From contig VMCW01000187.1 of assembly GCA_008081175.1 (NCBI GenBank), positions 1-14,562 of the forward strand: a DNA stretch of 14,562 bases, read 5' to 3'. The notes beneath the pieces are model-generated. The model had not been told where the DNA came from and ran no database searches. It saw only the letters and a program-made list of their open reading frames with translations. Source of the stretch: Flavobacteriaceae bacterium. Lineage in GTDB: Bacteria > Bacteroidota > Bacteroidia > Flavobacteriales > Flavobacteriaceae. Below are positions 7,238 through 12,716 of the stretch, in pieces. How positions within the stretch are numbered: position 1 is the stretch's first letter; each line of letters begins with the position of its first letter. Position numbers and translations under genes: made by a program.

Positions 7238-7588
7238 CTAATTTTCTTGTTTTTCTAAGATTTCCCAATATTCATAGGCTCTCCTCAAATGAGGAATAAC
7301 AATACTTCCTCCAACAACAGTAGCAATTTCAAGTGCTTCCATAACTTGTGTTTTAGTTAGATTTTCTTTGAAGCAGTTTTCGAGGTGGTATTTTACACAG
7401 TCATCACATCGTAAAACCATAGAAGCAACTAAGCCTAAAAGTTCTTTGGTGGAAACGTCTAAACTCCCTTTTTTATAAGCTTGATTGTCCAAGCTGAAGA
7501 TGCGTTTTAATGTGGTCGACGCTCCTTCGAGGAGCTTGTCATTCATTCGACTTCGATATTCGTTAAATTCACTTACTGCATTAGACAT
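7238..7588 (-). CDS. Carboxymuconolactone decarboxylase (AhpD-like) family protein
   Basis: This is a 116-residue protein of the carboxymuconolactone decarboxylase/AhpD fold. It has the redox-type motif Cys61-Asp-Asp-Cys64-x3-His68 (CDDCVKYH) typical of AhpD-like members, in which the two cysteines form the active disulfide; true carboxymuconolactone decarboxylases do not use this pair. A redox or peroxide-related role is therefore likelier than aromatic degradation, but no substrate or partner can be read from the sequence. There is no signal peptide, so it should be cytoplasmic. Its ATG lies inside the end of tatC (8-base overlap) and its stop is 4 bases from lptB, so the three genes are almost certainly co-transcribed and perhaps translationally coupled. 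I recall the same trio in other flavobacteria, which suggests a conserved but unexplained link with the envelope export genes. Confidence 0.9.
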   Translation of the reverse strand: MSNAVSEFNEYRSRMNDKLLEGASTTLKRIFSLDNQAYKKGSLDVSTKELLGLVASMVLRCDDCVKYHLENCFKENLTKTQVMEALEIATVVGGSIVIPHLRRAYEYWEILEKQEN

Positions 7589-8405
7589 TTTTAAGGGCTT
7601 TGTCTTGGTTTCTAGTTACTATTCTTGAGATCAATATACTCACTTCGTAAAGAATAAGTATGGGGATACTTACTATTATTTGACTTGCAATATCTGGTGG
7701 TGTGATGATTGCAGATAAACTTAAAACAACTACGAGAGAGATCTTTCTGTTTTTTCTCAAAAAGGAGGGAGTGATAATTCCAACTTTCGTTAAAAAATAA
7801 ACAATTATTGGAAGTTCAAAAATTATTCCAGATGCTAGTACCGAAGCTCTTAACAAACCGATATAACTACTCAAATCAAAGTCGTTAAAAATTTCTGCAC
7901 TCACAGAATAATTACCCAAGAAATTTATGGAAAGTGGAGTAACGATATAGTATCCAAACAATACACCAATAAAAAATAATAAAGAAGCAACAAAAATGAA
8001 ACCTCTGGCGTTTTTTCTTTCTTTTTCATACAGTCCCGGACTAATGAACTTCCAAAATTCAAAAATTACGTATGGAAAAGCCACTATAAATCCTGCTAAT
8101 ACAGAGGTCCATAAATGCGCAGAAAATTGACCTGCCATGGTTCTACTTTGAATCCTAAAAGGCAGTTCTTCGATGCAAAAACTATTGCCTTGGCCTAGGC
8201 TTTGTGAGATTGAACAAAACCACCTGTAAGTGATAAAATCTTTTTGTTTGGGACCGAAAAGTAAAACATCAAAAATAAAATCTTTAAATACAAAGGCTAT
8301 TGTGGCAACGATCAATATTGCTAAAACAGAACGAATAAGATGCCATCTCAATTCTTCAAGATGATCTAAAAAGGACATTTCGTCTTTTGGTTGATTTTCG
8401 CTCAT
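7581..8405 (-). CDS. tatC: Twin-arginine translocase subunit TatC
   Basis: TatC is the polytopic receptor of the Tat pathway that binds twin-arginine signal peptides of folded proteins and works with TatA-type subunits. The 274-residue protein has six hydrophobic segments and the diagnostic motifs: FLDHLEELR (12-20) before helix 1, SPGLYEKER (122-130) in the first cytoplasmic loop, which with the N-terminus forms the signal-peptide binding site, FELPIIVYF (196-204) with the conserved membrane Glu, and ITPPDIASQ (234-242). The first periplasmic loop (about 45-95) is longer than in E. coli and holds two cysteines, Cys64 and Cys77. No tatA or tatB is in the window. It is the first gene of the operon with the AhpD-like gene and lptB and is divergent from recQ. 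An inverted repeat sits three bases before its ATG. Confidence 0.95.
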   Translation of the reverse strand: MSENQPKDEMSFLDHLEELRWHLIRSVLAILIVATIAFVFKDFIFDVLLFGPKQKDFITYRWFCSISQSLGQGNSFCIEELPFRIQSRTMAGQFSAHLWTSVLAGFIVAFPYVIFEFWKFISPGLYEKERKNARGFIFVASLLFFIGVLFGYYIVTPLSINFLGNYSVSAEIFNDFDLSSYIGLLRASVLASGIIFELPIIVYFLTKVGIITPSFLRKNRKISLVVVLSLSAIITPPDIASQIIVSIPILILYEVSILISRIVTRNQDKALKNV

Positions 8406-8594
8406 CGGTTACAATCTTCGTTTTATTTAAAATCGATTGTAAAAATATCAAAAACAAATGGTATGCAGCAGTATTTTTTAAGAATGAAAGTAATAATCTG
8501 GTAGTCTGTTATTGGATGAAATACTGTTTTTTGATAATAAATTTTATTATTTTTAGAATAAAAATGCTTGAAAAATTAATCTCCCCAATTTTCA
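8406..8594. other. tatC/recQ divergent intergenic region
   Basis: This 189-base gap must hold the promoters of both the tatC operon and recQ. No gene is supported here: reading frames are short, low-complexity and begin with non-ATG codons. Besides the tatC leader repeat it holds an all-AT dyad, ATAATAAA (8534-8541), one base, TTTATTAT (8543-8550), followed by four Ts. An imperfect -7 box TATTTTTA (8548-8555) for recQ overlaps the dyad. No full TTG-N17-23-TAnnTTTG promoter is visible on either strand. Confidence 0.5.
8409..8442 (-). promoter_or_regulatory. Inverted repeat in the tatC leader
   Basis: A perfect 8-bp inverted repeat, TTACAATC (8409-8416) and GATTGTAA (8435-8442), with 18 bases between, ends three bases before the tatC ATG. 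On the minus strand the distal arm overlaps TATTTTTA (8447-8440), a 7 of 8 match to a -7 box without a clear -33 partner. It could be an operator straddling the start site or a leader hairpin next to the ribosome entry site. Function is inferred only from position. Confidence 0.35.
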
Positions 8595-10784
8595 ATGAAT
8601 AAAGAAGATCTTAAATTTCAACTAAAGAAACACTTTGGGTTCGCAAACTTTAAGGGGCTTCAAGAAGCAGTTATATCTAATATCCTTAAAAGAGAGGACA
8701 CTTTTGTTATTATGCCTACAGGCGGGGGAAAATCACTCTGTTATCAGCTTCCTGCACTACTTCAAGAAGGAACGGCTATTGTTGTTTCTCCTTTAATTGC
8801 TTTGATGAAAAACCAAGTGGATGCTATAAGAGGTATTTCCTCTGAAAATGGGATAGCACACGTGCTAAATTCTTCTTTAAATAAAACCGAAACCGCTCAA
8901 GTAAAAAAAGACATATTGGGAGGAGTAACAAAACTTCTGTACGTAGCCCCTGAGTCCTTGTCGAAACAAGAAACAATCGATTTTTTTAAATCAGTTAAAA
9001 TTTCTTTTTTAGCAGTTGATGAGGCCCATTGTATCTCCGAATGGGGGCATGACTTCAGGCCAGAATACAGAAATCTTAGAGTAATCTTAGAACAGTTCAA
9101 GCAGTCCATACCCATCATCGCCTTAACTGCTACTGCTACGCCAAAAGTACAAGAGGATGTTATGAAAAACTTGGGCATTTCAAAAGCTAAAGTTTATAAG
9201 GCTTCTTTTAATAGACCCAATCTCTATTATGAAGTACGATCTAAAACAAAACATGTCGACTCTGACATCATTAGGTTCATCAAGCAAAATGAGGGGAAAT
9301 CTGGAATCATTTACTGTCTTTCTAGAAAGCGAGTTGAGGAGTTGGCACAAACACTTCAGGTCAATGGAATCAATGCATTACCATATCACGCAGGTCTTGA
9401 TGCAAAGTCTAGAGTCTCCCACCAAGATTTATTTTTAAAAGACGATTGTGATATTATTGTTGCAACCATAGCTTTTGGTATGGGTATAGACAAGCCAGAT
9501 GTCCGTTTTGTCATACATCATGATATTCCAAAAAGCATAGAAAGTTATTACCAAGAGACAGGAAGAGCAGGTAGGGATGGTGGTGAAGGACATTGTTTAG
9601 CTTTCTATTCCTACAAAGACATTGAAAAGTTAGAAAAATTCATGTCAGGAAAACCCTTGGCTGAACAAGAAATTGGAATGGCATTATTGGCAGATATGGT
9701 GGCTTATGCTGAAACTTCAATGTCTAGGAGAAAATTTATTTTACACTATTTTGGAGAGCAGTTTGACAATGAAAAAGGTGAAGGAGGTGATATGGATGAC
9801 AACATGCGCTATCCAAAGAAAAAATTTGAGGCAAAAAACGAACTTATGCGCTTGCTGGAAGCGGTAAAGGCAACAAAAGAAATCTACAAATCGAAAGAGT
9901 TGGTTAAGACACTTTTGGGTGATAAAAATGCGTTGATTCAATCCCATAAAACACATCTGCTTTCAGTTTTTGGAAGTGGTTCAGAGAAAGAGTCCTCCTT
10001 TTGGATGGCCTTAATCAGACAAGCTCTTGTAACAGGGTTTTTAACTAAAGAGATTGAAACCTATGGTTTATTGAGACTTTCTCAGAGAGGAAAAGAGTAT
10101 CTCAAACAGCCTACCAGCTTTATGATGACTGAAGATCATAAGTTTGAAGATCTAGGTGAATACCCAATAGTACAAAAGAAGTCCACAGGGGCTTTAGATA
10201 AAGTATTGATGCAGCTGCTAATCAAATTACGAAAAGAGGTAGCTTCAACAAATGAAGTGCCTCCATACGCTGTTTTCCAAGAGAATTCTTTGGAGGAAAT
10301 GTGTCTGAAATACCCTATTTCACTTGAAGAACTCGTTTCAATCAACGGGGTTGGTGAGGGGAAAGCAAAACGCTACGGTGCTCCATTTATAGAAATGATC
10401 CAAAAGTATGTAGAGGAAAACAACATTTTAAGACCCGATGATTTGGTTGTTAAAAGCACAGGGGTAAATTCAGGGCTTAAACTCTACCTCATACAAAGTG
10501 TAGATCGTAAGCTTCCCCTAGAAGACATAGCCGATGCAAAGGGTATGCTTATGGAAGAGCTCATCGAAGAGATGGAGACTATCGTTTTTGCAGGTACTCG
10601 ACTCAATATAGACTACTATCTTGAAGATCTTTTTGATGAAGATCAAATTGAGGAGTTGTATGATTATTTTATTGAATCGAATACTGATGCAATAACTACT
10701 GCTGTAGATGCTTTTGACGGAGCATATGAGGAAGAAGAAATACGTCTCTATCGCCTAAAGTTTATGAGTGAAATTGCAAATTAA
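8595..10784 (+). CDS. recQ: ATP-dependent DNA helicase RecQ (zinc-site variant)
   Basis: RecQ is a 3'-5' superfamily 2 DNA helicase used in recombination and fork repair. The 729-residue protein has motif I PTGGGKS (41-47), DEAH (142-145) followed by the aromatic-rich loop CISEWGHDFRPEYRNL, ALTATATPKVQ (176-186), AFGMGIDKPDVRF (293-305) and motif VI QETGRAGRDG (320-329). A winged-helix region follows, then an HRDC domain around 530-605 and a C-terminal HTH-type extension to the end. The zinc-binding region is altered: the first ligand Cys is Ser377 (SMSRRKF), and the usual CxxCxxC is GDMDDNM (398-404), so all four cysteines are missing. I recall similar variants in other flavobacteria, so this is probably lineage-typical and the enzyme intact. 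It is divergent from tatC; the ppi gene follows after 49 bases but has its own promoter. Confidence 0.96.
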   Translation: MNKEDLKFQLKKHFGFANFKGLQEAVISNILKREDTFVIMPTGGGKSLCYQLPALLQEGTAIVVSPLIALMKNQVDAIRGISSENGIAHVLNSSLNKTETAQVKKDILGGVTKLLYVAPESLSKQETIDFFKSVKISFLAVDEAHCISEWGHDFRPEYRNLRVILEQFKQSIPIIALTATATPKVQEDVMKNLGISKAKVYKASFNRPNLYYEVRSKTKHVDSDIIRFIKQNEGKSGIIYCLSRKRVEELAQTLQVNGINALPYHAGLDAKSRVSHQDLFLKDDCDIIVATIAFGMGIDKPDVRFVIHHDIPKSIESYYQETGRAGRDGGEGHCLAFYSYKDIEKLEKFMSGKPLAEQEIGMALLADMVAYAETSMSRRKFILHYFGEQFDNEKGEGGDMDDNMRYPKKKFEAKNELMRLLEAVKATKEIYKSKELVKTLLGDKNALIQSHKTHLLSVFGSGSEKESSFWMALIRQALVTGFLTKEIETYGLLRLSQRGKEYLKQPTSFMMTEDHKFEDLGEYPIVQKKSTGALDKVLMQLLIKLRKEVASTNEVPPYAVFQENSLEEMCLKYPISLEELVSINGVGEGKAKRYGAPFIEMIQKYVEENNILRPDDLVVKSTGVNSGLKLYLIQSVDRKLPLEDIADAKGMLMEELIEEMETIVFAGTRLNIDYYLEDLFDEDQIEELYDYFIESNTDAITTAVDAFDGAYEEEEIRLYRLKFMSEIAN

Positions 10785-10785
10785 A

Positions 10786-10826
10786 CTTTTGTGATCTAAG
10801 CGGATTCTTATCTTTGTCCACAAAAG
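10786..10826 (+). promoter_or_regulatory. ppi promoter flanked by an inverted repeat
   Basis: TTG (10789-10791), 17 bases, then TATCTTTG (10809-10816): a perfect TAnnTTTG -7 box with a permitted spacer. The start site would be about 10821-10823, 11-13 bases before the ATG at 10834. An 8-bp perfect inverted repeat, CTTTTGTG (10786-10793) and CACAAAAG (10819-10826), covers the -33 element with one arm and the start site with the other. The promoter call is fair; the repeat as an operator is speculative. Confidence 0.55.
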
Positions 10827-10833
10827 AAATCAC

Positions 10834-11760
10834 ATGGAAGGCATTTTCGCATTATTTGAAACCTCAAAAGGCACTATTACTGTTGAGCTAACCTATAAAC
10901 TTACCCCAGGAACTGTAGGGAACTTTGTAAGTTTAGCGGAAGGGACTCAACCTAATGATCATAAGAAACCAGGAGAACCCTACTATAACGGTTTAAAATT
11001 TCATCGTGTCATTTCTGATTTTATGATTCAAGGGGGTTGCCCACAAGGCACAGGATCTGGTGGTCCAGGTTATCAATTTGATGACGAATTTCATCCTGAA
11101 TTAAAACACCACAGAGCGGGCACGCTTTCTATGGCAAACGCCGGACCAGGTACAAATGGAAGTCAGTTTTTTATCACTCACGGTCCTACGGACTGGCTCG
11201 ATGGAAAACATACTGTTTTTGGATATGTGCATGAAGGTCAAGAGGTTGTTGATCAAATTGCTCAAGGAGATCTTATTGAAAATGTACGGATAGAGCGTTA
11301 TGGTGAGGATGCCAAAAATTGGGATGCTCAGGCTGCTTTCAATACTTTTACTTCGAGTGGTGAAGAGCGTAAAAAAGCAGCTCGTGAAGCAGCGGAAAAA
11401 GCATTAGAAGAGCACACAAAAGGAATGGATAAAACGGCAAGTGGTTTATTTTATTCTATCAAAAAAGCTGGAGAAGGCCCTAGCCCAGAAAAGGGAGCAC
11501 AAGTTTCCGTTCACTATAAAGGTACCCTACTGGACGGAACTGTTTTTGATTCATCCTACCAAAGAAACCAGCCTATCTCCTTTTCTGTAGGAGTGGGTCA
11601 AGTGATTCCTGGATGGGACGAAGGGATTATGCTTTTGAATAAAGGGGCAGCGGCACGTTTTGTGATTCCTAGTCATTTAGCATATGGAGCTCAGGGTGCT
11701 GGAGGAGTCATTCCCCCAAACGCAGATTTGATCTTTGAAGTAGAGTTGGTTGACCTTTAA
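10834..11760 (+). CDS. Dual-domain peptidylprolyl isomerase (cyclophilin-FKBP fusion)
   Basis: This enzyme speeds cis-trans isomerisation of prolyl bonds, with two unrelated isomerase domains in one 308-residue chain. The N-terminal cyclophilin domain (about 1-160) shows FHRVISDFMIQGG with the catalytic Arg58 and Gln66, NGSQFFIT (108-115) and WLDGKHTVFG (121-130) with Trp121. A charged, probably helical linker (about 175-200, rich in Ala, Glu and Lys) leads to an FKBP domain (about 203-308) with VSVHYKGTLLDGTVFDSSY (225-242), QVIPGWDEG (256-264) and AYGAQGAGGVIPPNADLIFEV (283-303), including the aromatic pocket residues Tyr228, Trp261 and Tyr284. There is no signal peptide, so it should act in the cytoplasm. 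Such cyclophilin-FKBP proteins are known as dual-family immunophilins. It is downstream of recQ with its own promoter, and its stop codon overlaps that of the convergent thioredoxin-fold gene by 4 bases. Confidence 0.94.
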   Translation: MEGIFALFETSKGTITVELTYKLTPGTVGNFVSLAEGTQPNDHKKPGEPYYNGLKFHRVISDFMIQGGCPQGTGSGGPGYQFDDEFHPELKHHRAGTLSMANAGPGTNGSQFFITHGPTDWLDGKHTVFGYVHEGQEVVDQIAQGDLIENVRIERYGEDAKNWDAQAAFNTFTSSGEERKKAAREAAEKALEEHTKGMDKTASGLFYSIKKAGEGPSPEKGAQVSVHYKGTLLDGTVFDSSYQRNQPISFSVGVGQVIPGWDEGIMLLNKGAAARFVIPSHLAYGAQGAGGVIPPNADLIFEVELVDL

Positions 11761-12338
11761 AAGCGATCTTCGGGACTGTTTCCCGAATGCCATTTGATAT
11801 TGCAACCCATACTTGGGTATTGAGGTTCGGGCATTTGTCTTTTAGACAACATTAAATCTGCTGCTTGATGGAGTTCTTTCCCGCTTACCGGCATGTCGTT
11901 TCCTGGTCTCGAATTATCATACCTCCCTCTGTAAAATAATTTTAGGGATGCATCAAATAGATAAAAATCGGGTGTACAAGCCGCTTGATAAGAATGGGCT
12001 ATTTCTTGGCTTTTGTCATATAAATAGGGAAAAGAAAAGTGTTTGCTTTCAGCCAGTTTTTTCATTTCTTCTGGGCCGTCTTGAGGATGCGTATCTGTGC
12101 TATTACTTGAAATCGCTATTGTACTAATTCCTTTCTTTGAAAATTCCCCTGCTGTTTGAATAATCCCTTCTAAAAGATGAATAACGTAGGGGCAATGGTT
12201 GCACATAAAAACAACAAGTGTTCCATGAGCACCTTTTAATTCATCTAGGGACTGTTCAATACCCAATACAACATTGGGTAATTTAAAAAAGGGAGCTTGC
12301 GTTCCTAAAGGAAGCATGTAAGATTCTGTAAGTGCCAT
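11757..12338 (-). CDS. Thioredoxin-family (redoxin/peroxiredoxin-like) protein
   Basis: This 193-residue protein has a thioredoxin fold of the AhpC/TSA-Redoxin group. It shows an N-terminal LGTQAPFFKLPNV strand typical of that group, VVFMCNHCPYV with a CxxC pair (Cys46, Cys49), STIAISSNS (72-80), YLYDKSQ (105-111) and ACTPDFYLFDA (120-130), where Pro123 is the expected cis-proline. The C-terminal MGCNIKWH (177-184) is recognisable in this family. Besides the CxxC there are Cys121 next to the cis-proline and Cys179 near the end. There is no signal peptide, so it is probably cytoplasmic. Substrate and partner are unknown; a thiol reductase or peroxidase activity is the general expectation. The gene is convergent with ppi (4-base overlap) and divergent from csaA (51 bases). 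A hairpin lies within the last codons of the gene. Confidence 0.88.
   Translation of the reverse strand: MALTESYMLPLGTQAPFFKLPNVVLGIEQSLDELKGAHGTLVVFMCNHCPYVIHLLEGIIQTAGEFSKKGISTIAISSNSTDTHPQDGPEEMKKLAESKHFSFPYLYDKSQEIAHSYQAACTPDFYLFDASLKLFYRGRYDNSRPGNDMPVSGKELHQAADLMLSKRQMPEPQYPSMGCNIKWHSGNSPEDRF
11769..11787. other. Stem-loop at the ppi / thioredoxin-gene convergent junction
   Basis: TTCGGGA (11769-11775), a 5-base loop, TCCCGAA (11781-11787): a perfect, GC-containing 7-bp stem in AT-rich surroundings. It starts 8 bases past the ppi stop and lies in the last codons of the opposite gene. On the plus strand no T-run follows; on the minus strand TTTT comes only about 8 bases later. It may stabilise or define transcript 3' ends, but is not a canonical terminator. 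Confidence 0.35.
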
Positions 12339-12363
12339 AAAGAATTACTGAATTTAAATGTAC

Positions 12364-12371
12364 TATTTTTG
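12364..12371 (+). promoter_or_regulatory. Candidate -7 box for csaA
   Basis: TATTTTTG is a perfect TAnnTTTG match ending 18 bases before the csaA ATG, which would give a short leader of about 12 bases, the same geometry as the DUF2795 and ppi promoters. No TTG is found at the expected upstream distance, so only half of the promoter is visible. Confidence 0.4.
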
Positions 12372-12389
12372 TCTAAATTTTAATTTATA

Positions 12390-12716
12390 ATGATCGATTA
12401 TTCTGCTTTTGAAAAACTTGATTTTAGAGTGGGAACTATTCTCAGTGCCAATGAATTTCCAAAAGCAAAAAAACCAGCTTTTCAACTGGAAATTGATTTT
12501 GGTCCTTTAGGTATTCTCTTTTCTTCAGCACAAATTACGAAAAGGTATCGGACAGAAACTTTAGTCGGCAGGCAGGTAGTAGCCGTTGTCAATATAGGAA
12601 CTCGTAAAATTGCTGACTTTGAAAGCCAATGTTTAGTTTTAGGAGCTAAAGAGAATGAAGAAATCATTTTATTAGCTCCTGAAACTACTGTACCAAATGG
12701 ACAACAAGTCCTTTAA
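12390..12716 (+). CDS. csaA: tRNA-binding protein CsaA
   Basis: CsaA is a small homodimeric OB-fold protein related to the tRNA-binding domains of methionyl- and phenylalanyl-tRNA synthetases. In Bacillus it was described as a chaperone-like protein linked with Sec export; that role should not be assumed here. The 108-residue length matches the family. Motifs seen are FEKLDFRVGTIL (7-18), FPKAKKPAFQLEIDFGPLG (23-41), SSAQIT (45-50), GRQVVAVVN (60-68) and VPNGQ (101-105), covering the whole tRNA-binding fold. No synthetase domain is attached. The ATG at 12390 starts just before the conserved region. The gene is divergent from the thioredoxin-fold gene, and its stop codon directly abuts the stop codon of the convergent peptidase gene with no base between. 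Confidence 0.93.
   Translation: MIDYSAFEKLDFRVGTILSANEFPKAKKPAFQLEIDFGPLGILFSSAQITKRYRTETLVGRQVVAVVNIGTRKIADFESQCLVLGAKENEEIILLAPETTVPNGQQVL

Noticed and set aside
8387..8602. Plus-strand reading frame across the tatC/recQ gap
   Set aside because: It begins with TTG inside tatC, has low-complexity hydrophobic sequence from AT-rich DNA, resembles no known protein and overlaps the recQ start.
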